15,917 bases of DNA from an uncultured Elusimicrobiales bacterium (GCA_944325235.1 CALUZE010000015.1:1-15917), one strand, 5' to 3'; positions 1-7,690 are shown, numbered from the stretch's first letter. Notes: generated from the letters alone by a model not told the origin. Program-made: numbers and translations.

Positions 1-873
1 CGGAGCGGCGTAGTCTATCCCCAGGTGCGGGCGGCGCACTTTTAAGATGGGATGTTTGCGCCCGTACGAGAAACGCGACGAAATGCGGTAGTTGCGGAAG
101 CTGATGGGCGACTTTAAGAACATTTTGCGGCTCATTTTGCCGGTTTCGTCGTAGAAATCGCCTTCAAAATAAAACGCATTGGTGGTGATGCCGGTTTCGG
201 CCCCTTTATAGGAAGCGGCCAGCAGATCCTGGCTGGTAATCTCGCCGGAGGCGGTATAATTTTCCTCCCACAGGGCGGCGTATTCGTCGCCGTTGCGGGT
301 ATCGGTGTTAAAGTCTATCGTCCAGGAAAACGCATCCGTAAAATCCAAAATAAGCGGCGTTTGCAAACCTTGCGCAAGCATGGAATTAAACAGCGAATCC
401 TTGATTTTGCCCGCGGCGGTTTTGATGCGGGTTTTAATTTCCACATCGCTCACCCCGGCAATCAGGGCGCCGTCCACATTGGCCACATAGTAGCGCTTGA
501 AGCCTTGCGTAAGCAACAGCATAATAAACCGGCCGTCCGAATCCACAGAAACGGAATAAGTATCGTTCTTTTGGAGTTTGCGCGTATCGGTGACGGACCC
601 CAGCTTGCTGACAATCTGCGCCACCAGCTGGTTATCCAAGCCGGATTCCTGCAAGGCTACATAAATGGGCGTATCTTTGACGGTATATTCCACCACCGGG
701 ATTTCGCGCTCGTGCAGGTTTTCGCGTTCCTGTGCGTCTTTGGCGCGGGAAACGTGGATGGCAATAAAAGTGGAAAGCGCAATCACGCACAGCGTAAGTA
801 CGTAAAAAAGGACATCGTGATAGCGCCGATAATGGCGCTGCAAAAAAGCTAAAAAGGTTTTCTTCATAGACAT
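1..873 (-). CDS. M23 family murein DD-endopeptidase, membrane-anchored (3' end cut by the window edge)
   Basis: I read 291 codons without a stop before the left edge. After a basic N-terminus comes one membrane helix (about residues 20-40, VLFYVLTLCVIALSTFIAIH), then a region resembling the LysM/OapA-like domain of Csd3/MepM-type peptidases (about 50-120), then the start of the Peptidase_M23 domain. That domain shows the family pattern RISSRFSYGRKHPIL followed by HLGIDYAAP, giving the first two zinc ligands, His283 and Asp287. The later HxH ligand lies beyond the window. Such enzymes cut peptide cross-links of peptidoglycan in the periplasm. The start may be ATG at 873 (MSMKK) or at 867 (MKK); neither has a Shine-Dalgarno site, and a hairpin lies just upstream. 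It is the last gene of the minus-strand run after ptb, 40 nt downstream of it. The family call is firm; the exact substrate bond is not known. Confidence 0.88.
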   Translation of the reverse strand, partial: MSMKKTFLAFLQRHYRRYHDVLFYVLTLCVIALSTFIAIHVSRAKDAQERENLHEREIPVVEYTVKDTPIYVALQESGLDNQLVAQIVSKLGSVTDTRKLQKNDTYSVSVDSDGRFIMLLLTQGFKRYYVANVDGALIAGVSDVEIKTRIKTAAGKIKDSLFNSMLAQGLQTPLILDFTDAFSWTIDFNTDTRNGDEYAALWEENYTASGEITSQDLLAASYKGAETGITTNAFYFEGDFYDETGKMSRKMFLKSPISFRNYRISSRFSYGRKHPILKVRRPHLGIDYAAP

Positions 874-879
874 AATGCA

Positions 880-900
880 GGGGCGGCCCGAAGCCGCCCC
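880..900 (-). promoter_or_regulatory. GC-rich hairpin between ptb and the M23 gene
   Basis: A perfect 8-bp stem (GGGGCGGC / GCCGCCCC) with a 5-nt loop lies 13 nt after the ptb stop and ends 6 nt before the first M23 start codon. No T-run follows on either strand, so it is not a typical intrinsic terminator. In the minus-strand transcript it would occupy the place of the ribosome binding site. It could lower translation of the peptidase, protect the upstream mRNA end, or be a weak attenuator. Confidence 0.5.
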
Positions 901-913
901 CGTACGGCAGGAA

Positions 914-1831
914 TTATTTGGCGTCTTTCAAATACGAGCACAGCGCAATGGCGTTGAGCTTGACTTTGGGGTCATCGGCGCGGGACGGCAAAATGACCGG
1001 GATTTTCGGCCCTACCAACACGGCCGCCGCTTCCATATGGTCGCCAAAGAACGTAAGCGCTTTGTAAAGCGGGTTGGCGGCGTCCAAATCGGGCAGCATC
1101 AAAATATCGGCGTCTCCGGCGACGGTTTTGCCTTTGATGCCTTTTTCGGCCGCTTTTTCAGGCGAGAGCGAAATGTACAAATCGTACGGGCCTTCCACCG
1201 TGCAGCCGGTGATTTTGCCTTCCGCATTCATCTGCGCCAAGGCGGCCGCTTCCACGGTAGAGGGGATTTTTTCGTTCACTTTTTCCACCGGGCACACGCA
1301 GGCCACTTTCGGGTGTTCCAGGCCCAGTTTGTGCATCGTGTCCACCGCGTTTTGGATGATTTTTACTTTCTGTTCCAAGGTCGGCGCGATGACGACGGCG
1401 GAATCCGTTACGGCGAAGGGTTTTTTGTATTTCGGCGTGCTGAACAGCACAAAGTGCGACAACAGCGCCCCTTCCGGCACCAAGTGGGCTTCCTTATTCA
1501 AGATGGCTTTCATATAGTACTTGGTGTCCACCAAGCCTTTGATTAAGAAATCGCCTTTCCCGGCCAGGATTTGGTCCACGGCCAGTTTGCACATGGTGGG
1601 AACGTCTTCGCAGTCAATAAATTCAAACTTGCTTTCGTTGAGGCCTACCTGAGCGACGGTTTCTTTCACCGCGGCCAAGGGCCCGATTAAAATCCCGTGC
1701 GAAATAAGGCCGTTTTCGTCGGCCATTTTGATGGCGGTCAGGGCTTCTTTGTTGTTAGCGCCCGGCACCACGACTCTGTTTGATTTCCCTTTCACTTGGT
1801 TAATCAAATCAGCAAAACTCGTGAATTTCAT
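914..1831 (-). CDS. ptb: Phosphate butyryltransferase (phosphate acyltransferase)
   Basis: This 305-residue protein has the usual length of Ptb. It converts butyryl-CoA (or another short acyl-CoA) plus phosphate into the acyl-phosphate and CoA in the cytoplasm. Family segments seen include VVVPGANNKEALTAIKMADE near the N-terminus, the central VTDSAVVIAPTLEQKVKII, the EGPYDLYISLSPEKA segment, and the closing VGPKIPVILPSRADDPKVKL. The start at 1831 is fixed by a strong ribosome binding site, AGGAGA, about 10 nt upstream. It lies 32 nt after buk and is read with it; Buk would use its product to make ATP and free acid. Substrate range (butyrate, isobutyrate or other branched acids) cannot be read from sequence; a short phosphotransacetylase is the main alternative, but adjacency to buk favours Ptb. 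Confidence 0.92.
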   Translation of the reverse strand: MKFTSFADLINQVKGKSNRVVVPGANNKEALTAIKMADENGLISHGILIGPLAAVKETVAQVGLNESKFEFIDCEDVPTMCKLAVDQILAGKGDFLIKGLVDTKYYMKAILNKEAHLVPEGALLSHFVLFSTPKYKKPFAVTDSAVVIAPTLEQKVKIIQNAVDTMHKLGLEHPKVACVCPVEKVNEKIPSTVEAAALAQMNAEGKITGCTVEGPYDLYISLSPEKAAEKGIKGKTVAGDADILMLPDLDAANPLYKALTFFGDHMEAAAVLVGPKIPVILPSRADDPKVKLNAIALCSYLKDAK

Positions 1832-1863
1832 ACGTTTGGTTCTCCTCTAAGTAATACTGCAAA

Positions 1864-2976
1864 TCAGGTGTATTGTTTAACAATTTTGGGGTTGTCCAGC
1901 GCGCGCACGGCGGCTTCGCGCAGGGCGTCTTTTTCTTCACTGCCCGGGAATACGTATATCGGGGCGATCCACCCCACATAGCGGCTGATTTCCTGCGGAA
2001 TGGTTTTGCTGTGCATCAGCCCGCCCGTCAGCGCGATAAAGTCCACCTTTCCTTCCAGCACCACGGCCATTTCGCCGATGTATTTGGAAATCTGGTAAAT
2101 CATCGCGTCTTCGGCCAGTTTGGCTTCTTCGCGCGTGCAGTGAATAAGCGACCCGGGGCGTTTTTCCCCGGTGCGGATAAATTCTTCCAAATCTTTTACA
2201 TCGGACGTGCCCGTGTAGGCCACCAGCCCGCCCTTGCCGCGCAGCTTTAGACGCATATCGCGCAGCGTATACTTGCCCGAAAAGCACATCTGCACCAAGC
2301 CCGCATTGGGGGTGCCGCCGCTGCGCTGCGGGGTCATCGGGCCGTCGCCTTCGTAGCCGTTGTTGACGTCCACCACTTTTCCCTGCCGATGGGCGCCCAC
2401 GGTAATCCCGCCGCCGCCGTGACAGACGACGCAATTGACCGTTTCGTACGTTTTGCCCAGTTTTTCGGCAATCATCCGGACCACACGTTTTTGGCTTAAC
2501 GCGTGAAAAATGGAAATGCGCGGATTTTCCGGCATACCCGAATAGCGCGCCACCGGCTGGAGTTCGTCAATCACCACCGGGTTGGCAATAAAGCTGGGGC
2601 AGCCCGCATACTGGGCGATTTCTTTGGCCAAAATGCCGCCCAGGTTGCTGGGGTGAATGCCGCCGTAGCGGCCGGTTTCCAAATCGCTGACCATCTGGTC
2701 GTTCACGGCGTACACGCCGCCTTCCATCGCGCGGATGAACCCGCCGCGGCCGATGACGGCGTCAATTTCTTTTAAAGGTACTTTGTGGTCCAGCAGGTAA
2801 TCCAGGATAAGTTTGCGGCGCAGCGGAAGCTGCTCGGTGACGTTTTTGCCTTCGTAAGGTTCCAAATCGGTTAGGGAATAGCGCACGGTTACTTCAAACA
2901 CGGGTTTATCGCCCCGATAGTAGCCGATGTCGTCCGAGGTAGACCCCGGGTTGATAACTAGGATATTGTAAGCCAT
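1864..2976 (-). CDS. buk: Butyrate kinase (acetokinase family)
   Basis: This 370-residue protein belongs to the ASKHA fold acetate/butyrate kinases. It transfers phosphate from butyryl-phosphate to ADP, giving ATP and butyrate. Visible family motifs are NPGSTS near residue 10, the AVIGRGG arginine segment, SIFHALSQKRVVRM, the glycine-rich HGGGGITVGAH, the segment from VVDVNNGYEGDGP to TPQRSGG, and LTGGLMHS near the C-terminus. The N-terminal motif is odd: the family usually has NPGSTSTK, while here it is NPGSTSDD, so the conserved lysine is an aspartate. HGGGG also differs from the usual HLGGG. The start has a purine-rich site (AAGGGGG) about 4 nt upstream. It precedes ptb, the reverse of the ptb-buk order of clostridia. 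The kinase family is sure; full activity or substrate is less so. Confidence 0.88.
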   Translation of the reverse strand: MAYNILVINPGSTSDDIGYYRGDKPVFEVTVRYSLTDLEPYEGKNVTEQLPLRRKLILDYLLDHKVPLKEIDAVIGRGGFIRAMEGGVYAVNDQMVSDLETGRYGGIHPSNLGGILAKEIAQYAGCPSFIANPVVIDELQPVARYSGMPENPRISIFHALSQKRVVRMIAEKLGKTYETVNCVVCHGGGGITVGAHRQGKVVDVNNGYEGDGPMTPQRSGGTPNAGLVQMCFSGKYTLRDMRLKLRGKGGLVAYTGTSDVKDLEEFIRTGEKRPGSLIHCTREEAKLAEDAMIYQISKYIGEMAVVLEGKVDFIALTGGLMHSKTIPQEISRYVGWIAPIYVFPGSEEKDALREAAVRALDNPKIVKQYT

Positions 2977-2991
2977 AGTGCCCCCTTACCT

Positions 2992-3008
2992 ATATTTTAA
3001 CAAAATAT
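2992..3008. promoter_or_regulatory. AT-rich inverted repeat upstream of buk
   Basis: A perfect 7-bp inverted repeat, ATATTTT-AAC-AAAATAT, lies between trmJ and buk, 15 nt before the buk start. It overlaps a TAAAAT sequence that could act as a -10 element on the minus strand, but no good -35 element is placed for it. It may be an operator, part of an internal promoter for buk-ptb, or chance in the only AT-rich stretch here. Confidence 0.3.
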
Positions 3009-3027
3009 CCCTTCTTTCGCCGCGGAT

Positions 3028-3738
3028 TTACGGCAATTTGGCGGCCAATTTTTCGGCCCATTTTTTAAGGAAAAACAATTGCTCGCGCGAAAGCCCCTGG
3101 CGCGCAAGCATATGGCGCAGGAGCGCTTTGCGCTGGGCGGAAGAAAAATCCGTCTTAAAGCCGGATTTTTCAAACAACACATCCGCCGCGGCAATAAAAA
3201 TTTCTTTTTGGGCGTCCGTGGGCAGCTGCGGGCCTTGGCCGGGAGTGCGGATGGCCGCAAAATCCGGCCGGCGGGAAAGCTCGTAGCACGTTAAAATAAC
3301 GGCTTGGGCCAGGTTAATAGACGGCTGTTTGGACGCGGTGGGAATGTTCAGCACGGCGTCGCAGCGTTCAATATCCGCGTTGGAAAGGCCGCTTTTTTCG
3401 TTCCCGAACACGATAGCCACCCGCTCGTCCGGCAGTTGGGCCAAGCGTTCGTTTAAGTGCGGCAGCGGAATAATTTCCTGTTTGATTTCGCGGTTTTTAA
3501 GGGCGGTCGTTGCCAGGGAAAAGTGTGCGTCTTGTAGGGCTTCGTCCAGGCTATGACAGCAGCGGGCGTTTTTTAAAATATCGGGCACGCCCACCGCGCT
3601 GACGGCTTCGCGCCAGACGGGCGGATAAGGGTCCACCACCCGCAAACCCGTCAGACCGAAGTTGCCCATCGCCCGCGCACAGGCCCCGATGTTGTTGGGG
3701 TCGCGCGGGCGGACGAGCACAATACAAAACTGCTTCAT
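3028..3738 (-). CDS. trmJ: tRNA (cytidine/uridine-2'-O-)-methyltransferase, TrmJ/SpoU family
   Basis: This 236-residue protein has the SPOUT trefoil-knot motifs in order: motif 1 VRPRDPNNIGACARAMGNFG (about residues 9-28), motif 2 IVFGNEKSGLSN, and motif 3 ending SINLAQAVILTCYEL. These form the S-adenosylmethionine pocket. The NIGA-RA-NFG pattern and SINLAQAV are typical of TrmJ, which methylates the ribose of position 32 in tRNA. The C-terminal 70 residues are helical and charged, as in TrmJ. Its ATG overlaps the lpdA stop as ATGA, with a GGGAGAGG site about 10 nt upstream, so translation is probably coupled. Another TrmH-family rRNA or tRNA methyltransferase is possible, but the length and motif 1 fit TrmJ best. 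Confidence 0.85.
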   Translation of the reverse strand: MKQFCIVLVRPRDPNNIGACARAMGNFGLTGLRVVDPYPPVWREAVSAVGVPDILKNARCCHSLDEALQDAHFSLATTALKNREIKQEIIPLPHLNERLAQLPDERVAIVFGNEKSGLSNADIERCDAVLNIPTASKQPSINLAQAVILTCYELSRRPDFAAIRTPGQGPQLPTDAQKEIFIAAADVLFEKSGFKTDFSSAQRKALLRHMLARQGLSREQLFFLKKWAEKLAAKLP

Positions 3739-5105
3739 TTGGCGGCCGCCTCTCCCAGCGATTCGGCAAATGTCGGGTGAGCAAAAATCACTTCCTTAAA
3801 TTGCGCCACCGTCATCTGCGCGGCCAACGCCACCGCCACCGCGTGTACCAATTCCGTGGCCACGGCGCCCGCCAACACGGCCCCCACCAGGCGGCCGGTT
3901 TGCGCGTCGCTGAGTAATTCGTAATAGCCTTCGGTTTGGTCCTGGGCTACGGCGCGGCCGTTGGCAAGCAAAAAGGCTTTATGGCTTTTGACGGTAATGC
4001 CTTGGGCTTCGGCCTGGGCGCGCGAAAGGCCCACGGCGGCAATCTCCGGCGACGTATAGATGGCGCGCGGGACGCTTTCGTTGTGATACACAGCCGGCAC
4101 GCCGCACAAATTGCTGGCGGCCACTTCGCCCTGGCGGCTGGCGGCGTGCGCCAGCTGGAACAGGCCGTTCACGTCCCCCACCGCATAAATATCATTCTTT
4201 AATTGGAGCGTTTGCGGGTTTACTTTCACGCCTTTGCGGTTCCACTCCACCCCGATGTTTTCCATATGCAGGGCGCTCAAATCCACCGTGCGCCCGATGG
4301 CGGCCAAGACGGCCTGCGTTTGCAACACTTTCCCGTCCGAAAGCGTCAGCGTAAATCCGCCTTCGCGGGCGGTGCAATCCGTGGCGCTTAAGCCGGTGTA
4401 AAACGTCACCCCGCGTTTGGAAAGCGCCTGAAAAAGCACGCGCGCGGCGTTTTCGTCTTCCAGCGGCAAAATGCGCGGCTGCATTTCCACCACGCTGACG
4501 TTTACCCCCAGCGCGTTGAGCAGGTCGGCCATTTCGCACCCGATTACCCCGCCGCCGATAATCGCCATAGACTCCGGCAATGCGGGCATTTCAAAAACGG
4601 TGGAGTTATCGTAAATTTTGTCTTTCAGCCGGTCAAACGGCGCCGGGAAGAACGCTTCCGACCCCGTGGCCAAAATCACCCCGTCGCACGGCAGGGTTTT
4701 TTCGGTTCCGTCCGCCAGTTTGACGCCCACGGTGTGTTCGTCCACAAAATACCCAGTTCCTTGCAGCACTTCCACCCCGGCTTTTTTCAGCAAGAACGCA
4801 ATCCCCTGCGTCAGCTTGCGGGTGGCGGCCTGCTGGCGGGATTTTATTTTGTCCCACGCGCGCGCGGCAAACAGCGCCTCGGCCGAAGCCTGTGCGCCGT
4901 CCGCGCACAAGGCCGGCAGCGTGCGCGCCGTATGAAAGCGGTGCGCGGCGTCCAACAGCGATTTGGAAGGAATGCACCCGCAATTTAAGCACACGCCCCC
5001 CAGTTTATTCTTTTCCACCAGGGTCACTTTGGCCCCCAGGGCGGCCGCTTTCAGCGCGGCCGGATAGCCGCCGGGCCCTCCGCCAATGACGACAATTTGC
5101 TTCAT
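3735..5105 (-). CDS. lpdA: Dihydrolipoyl dehydrogenase (E3)
   Basis: This 456-residue flavoprotein re-oxidises dihydrolipoamide with NAD+ in the pyruvate dehydrogenase, 2-oxoacid dehydrogenase or glycine cleavage complexes. Seen are the FAD-binding GGGPGGYPAALKAAALGA (residues 8-25), the redox disulfide in GGVCLNCGCIPSKSLL (Cys39 and Cys44), the NAD-binding IIGGGVIGCEMADLLNALG, the second FAD motif DIYAVGDVNG, and the C-terminal catalytic HPTFAE (His443 and Glu448). An extra cysteine (Cys42) sits between the redox pair, where valine is common. The start has a GAGGGGG site upstream. It is the first gene of the minus-strand run, divergent from radC. No E1, E2 or glycine-cleavage genes lie in the window, so its complex is unknown. 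HPTxxE rules against a mercuric reductase. Confidence 0.9.
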   Translation of the reverse strand: MKQIVVIGGGPGGYPAALKAAALGAKVTLVEKNKLGGVCLNCGCIPSKSLLDAAHRFHTARTLPALCADGAQASAEALFAARAWDKIKSRQQAATRKLTQGIAFLLKKAGVEVLQGTGYFVDEHTVGVKLADGTEKTLPCDGVILATGSEAFFPAPFDRLKDKIYDNSTVFEMPALPESMAIIGGGVIGCEMADLLNALGVNVSVVEMQPRILPLEDENAARVLFQALSKRGVTFYTGLSATDCTAREGGFTLTLSDGKVLQTQAVLAAIGRTVDLSALHMENIGVEWNRKGVKVNPQTLQLKNDIYAVGDVNGLFQLAHAASRQGEVAASNLCGVPAVYHNESVPRAIYTSPEIAAVGLSRAQAEAQGITVKSHKAFLLANGRAVAQDQTEGYYELLSDAQTGRLVGAVLAGAVATELVHAVAVALAAQMTVAQFKEVIFAHPTFAESLGEAAAK

Positions 5106-5143
5106 AAATGGATCCCCCTCTGTACGGCGTTTTGGTTATACCT

Positions 5144-5149
5144 ATTGTA
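5144..5149 (-). promoter_or_regulatory. lpdA: Candidate -10 element for lpdA
   Basis: TACAAT on the minus strand lies 38 nt before the lpdA start. The matching -35 position reads TTTTAT, a poor match. It is the best candidate in the 80-nt divergent region, but weak. Confidence 0.25.
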
Positions 5150-5162
5150 GCATTAAAAACGG

Positions 5163-5168
5163 TATAAT
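5163..5168 (+). promoter_or_regulatory. radC: Candidate -10 element for the radC operon
   Basis: A perfect TATAAT lies 17 nt before the radC start, which would give a leader of about 11 nt carrying the AGGAA site at 5176-5180. The -35 region has no good match at 16-18 nt spacing. The element overlaps the right arm of a 7-bp inverted repeat (TTATACC at 5136-5142, GGTATAA at 5161-5167), so an activator or repressor may act here. Confidence 0.45.
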
Positions 5169-5185
5169 AAAAAACAGGAAACACT

Positions 5186-5875
5186 ATGCCAACAAACAGC
5201 AAGCCGTCTTATATTGGGCACCGTCAACGCATCCGGGAAAAATTCGCTTCGGCAGGGTTGGACTCTTTTTTGGACCACGAAACGCTGGAACTCCTGCTGA
5301 CGTACGCCATCGCCCGCAAAGACACCAAACCGATTGCCTGGGCCCTTTTAAAAAGGTTCGGTTCCCTGGCGGCCGTGCTGGACGCCGACCCGGCCCAATT
5401 GGAATCCGTCCCCGGAGTGGGGCAAAGTACGGCCCAATTTTTAAAACTCATCCGGGCCGTGTTTAAAAAATACTCGCTGGACGAAGTAAAAGACCGCGTG
5501 ACCATCCGCACGCCCAAACAGGTGCTGGAGTATTGCAAAGCCTCGCTGGAAGGCAAAAAGGAAGAATGCCTGGAAGTGATTTACCTTTCCGTGCGCAATA
5601 CCATTATGGGCACGCAGGTGGTGGCGTCGGGTCTGATAGACCGGGTGGCCGTATCGCCGCGCAAAATTGTGGAATGCGCGCTGGCGGCCAAAGCGGCAGC
5701 CATTATTTTGGTGCACAACCACCCGTCGGGCGACGCGACCCCCTCGCAGGAAGACATAGACCTCACGCAAGACGTCATCCGCGCCGCGGCGCTGTTTGGC
5801 ATTTCCGTGCACGACCATATTATTGTGGGCAAGGGCTCTCATTACAGTCTGAAAGCCAACGGGAAAATAGAATGA
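5186..5875 (+). CDS. radC: RadC family JAB/MPN domain protein
   Basis: This 229-residue protein has the two-part RadC layout. The N-terminal helical part (about 1-95) carries a helix-hairpin-helix segment, LESVPGVGQSTAQFL. The C-terminal part is the RadC JAB domain with the metal motif HNHPSGDATPSQED: His177, His179 and Asp190 bind the metal and Ser187 is the conserved serine. The old link to recombinational repair in E. coli has been withdrawn in the literature; the molecular role of chromosomal RadC remains unclear. The start is supported by AGGAA 5 nt upstream. It opens the plus-strand operon and its stop overlaps the cyuA start (ATGA). Confidence 0.93.
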   Translation: MPTNSKPSYIGHRQRIREKFASAGLDSFLDHETLELLLTYAIARKDTKPIAWALLKRFGSLAAVLDADPAQLESVPGVGQSTAQFLKLIRAVFKKYSLDEVKDRVTIRTPKQVLEYCKASLEGKKEECLEVIYLSVRNTIMGTQVVASGLIDRVAVSPRKIVECALAAKAAAIILVHNHPSGDATPSQEDIDLTQDVIRAAALFGISVHDHIIVGKGSHYSLKANGKIE

Positions 5876-7161
5876 ACCTATTAAAAGAAGTATTAAAATA
5901 CCAAGTTTATCCGGCGATGGGATGTACGGAGCCGGTATCCGTCGCCTTGTGTGCGGCGTATGCGTCCAAGGAATTGGGCGAAAAAACGGCGCAGGCGCAC
6001 ATCCGGCTGGATGCCGGAACCTACAAGAACGGCATGGGGGTGCGCATTCCCAATACGGACGGGGAAAAAGGCAACTTGTTGGCCGCGGCAATGGGGATTT
6101 TGCTGGCTACGCCGGAACTAAATATGGAAATTTTAGGCGGAGCGGACAAAAAAATCGTGGCCGCCGCCAAAGAAATGCTGGCCCGGCACCAAGTGCATAT
6201 GGAAGTGGCGCCCGAGGTGCACGGCTTTTATATTGAAACCGAACTTACCGGCGTAAGTGGCCAAAAAGCCAAGTGCATTATTGCCGGCAGTCATACCGAC
6301 GTGGTGTACTTATCCCGCGGGACGGAAGTGAAAATCAACCGCCTGCCCTTAACGGACCATTCCCAGGGCGCGCAGGATTTTAAAAAAGCCCTCAAAAAAG
6401 CCACTTTGCAGGACTTATTGGACGCCGCTGACAACGCCGATGACACCGATTTGGCCTACATCAAAAAAGGCGTGGAAATGAATTTGCAAGCGGCCGAAAT
6501 GGGCCAAGCCTTACAAAAAGTGGGCTTCTATATTAAGGAACTGGTGCGCAAAAAACTGCTGCAAATGGATTTGATTTCTTCCACCAAAATTCTAACCGCC
6601 TGCGCGGCGGACGCCCGTATGGACGGCCAAGCCGTGCCCGTGATGGCCAGCGGCGAGTCGGGCAACCAAGGCGTGGTGACCATTCTGGTACCCTGGAAAG
6701 TGGGCAAGGAAATGGAAGTGGACGAAAAAACTATCTTAAAAAGCATCGCCCTTTCCCACCTGTTAAACGGCTACGTAAAAGTATTCACCGGGGAACTGGC
6801 CCCCATTTGCGGCTGCGCGATTGCCGCCGGGGTGGGTGCGTCGGCCGCAATTGTGTACCAACAGCGCGGCAAATGCGTGCCCGCCGTAACGTTGGCCATC
6901 AACAACATTATCAGCGACATCGGCGGTATGCTGTGCGACGGCGCCAAAAGCGGGTGCGCCTTAAAAGTGGTCAGCTCTACCGACGCCGCCATCCGCGCCG
7001 CTTATATGGCCATGCACGACTACGGCATTACCGAAGTGGAAGGATTTGTCGGCAGAACCGCCGAAGAAACCATCCAGAACCTGGGTTCCATTTCCAGCAT
7101 CGGGATGAGCAAAGTGGACCCGATGATTGTGGACATTATGCAGGAAAAGTGCAACAAATGA
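5872..7161 (+). CDS. cyuA: L-cysteine desulfidase / L-serine dehydratase-like protein (CyuA/YhaM, UPF0597)
   Basis: This 429-residue protein matches CyuA (YhaM), which breaks L-cysteine into pyruvate, ammonia and sulfide with an iron-sulfur cluster. Motifs seen are MGCTEPVSVAL (Cys18), ASGESGNQG, APICGCAIAAGVGASAA (Cys313, Cys315), and GGMLCDGAKSGCALKV (Cys355, Cys362); the conserved cysteines are the likely cluster ligands, as in the iron-sulfur L-serine dehydratase alpha chain. The true start is the ATG at 5872, overlapping the radC stop; the same frame stays open upstream to 5533, but there it only mirrors radC in another frame and lacks family similarity. The next gene overlaps its stop by ATGA. 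The likely role is amino-acid catabolism and sulfide release; serine may also be a substrate. Confidence 0.9.
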   Translation: MNLLKEVLKYQVYPAMGCTEPVSVALCAAYASKELGEKTAQAHIRLDAGTYKNGMGVRIPNTDGEKGNLLAAAMGILLATPELNMEILGGADKKIVAAAKEMLARHQVHMEVAPEVHGFYIETELTGVSGQKAKCIIAGSHTDVVYLSRGTEVKINRLPLTDHSQGAQDFKKALKKATLQDLLDAADNADDTDLAYIKKGVEMNLQAAEMGQALQKVGFYIKELVRKKLLQMDLISSTKILTACAADARMDGQAVPVMASGESGNQGVVTILVPWKVGKEMEVDEKTILKSIALSHLLNGYVKVFTGELAPICGCAIAAGVGASAAIVYQQRGKCVPAVTLAINNIISDIGGMLCDGAKSGCALKVVSSTDAAIRAAYMAMHDYGITEVEGFVGRTAEETIQNLGSISSIGMSKVDPMIVDIMQEKCNK

Positions 7162-7679
7162 AACACAAGGACAACGAACTAATCTTTTCTTTCCACCAGA
7201 ATATTTTTAACAAATTCTTGGGGTACCTGCTCGCGCTAGGGATGATTACGCTGACCTTGTGTTTATTTCACAACCGGGAATTGCTTTTTATCTATATTCT
7301 CAGTATGGCGGTAAGCATTTATTTTTTTACGCTTATCTTTTTTCCCCCGGCCGTGTGCAAAATTTACCCGGACCATATAGAGTGGAAACAAACAGAAATG
7401 ACGGGTACATCCACGAAAAATTACCGACTGTTATGGCCGGAAGTAAAGGGGTTTTACCTAGCCGAGCGTCTAGTGTACTGGAAGAGGAAACTCGCATTAA
7501 AAACAGTATTATTCTTGGTAACAGAGAATTACCACTCATACAAAATGCAAAACTTCGGTTTTTTGTCTAAAAAGGACCGCGACTCATTGCTATTAGAGTT
7601 AAAAGCCCGCGGTATAGCGGAACTGCCCTTTCAGGCCGAGGACTCCGCAGAAGAACTTATCAAAAAATTTCAGTATTAA
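7158..7679 (+). CDS. Unrecognised small membrane protein, two helices plus a PH-like soluble domain
   Basis: I do not recognise a named family. The 173-residue protein has two adjacent membrane helices (about residues 18-37 and 42-64) and then a soluble part of about 110 residues that looks beta-rich and closes with a helix (LSKKDRDSLLLELKARGI). Two helices followed by such a domain resemble the YcxB-like or bacterial PH-domain membrane proteins; this is inference from layout. The start ATG overlaps the cyuA stop (ATGA), so it is translated with cyuA. GC content is visibly lower than in cyuA. The next gene encodes a protein of the same layout, so the two may be distant paralogues or partners. 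Confidence 0.7.
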   Translation: MKHKDNELIFSFHQNIFNKFLGYLLALGMITLTLCLFHNRELLFIYILSMAVSIYFFTLIFFPPAVCKIYPDHIEWKQTEMTGTSTKNYRLLWPEVKGFYLAERLVYWKRKLALKTVLFLVTENYHSYKMQNFGFLSKKDRDSLLLELKARGIAELPFQAEDSAEELIKKFQY

Positions 7680-7690
7680 AGGAGAACACT

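Noticed and set aside
875..1546. 223-residue plus-strand reading frame opposite ptb
   Set aside because: It is the antisense of a well-supported gene, is rich in His, Arg, Phe and Gly as GC-rich shadow frames are, and shows no family motif.
4971..4989. Third cysteine between the redox cysteines of dihydrolipoyl dehydrogenase (CLNCGC)
   Set aside because: The position varies in this family and the catalytic pair Cys39/Cys44 is intact, so it is unlikely to be meaningful.
5533..5871. Possible N-terminal extension of cyuA
   Set aside because: The frame is open, but the stretch is radC read in another phase; the family starts at MNLLKEVLKYQ (5872), which also gives the ATGA overlap.
5441..6091. 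216-residue minus-strand reading frame across the radC-cyuA junction
   Set aside because: It is antisense to two clear genes and has the composition of a shadow frame.
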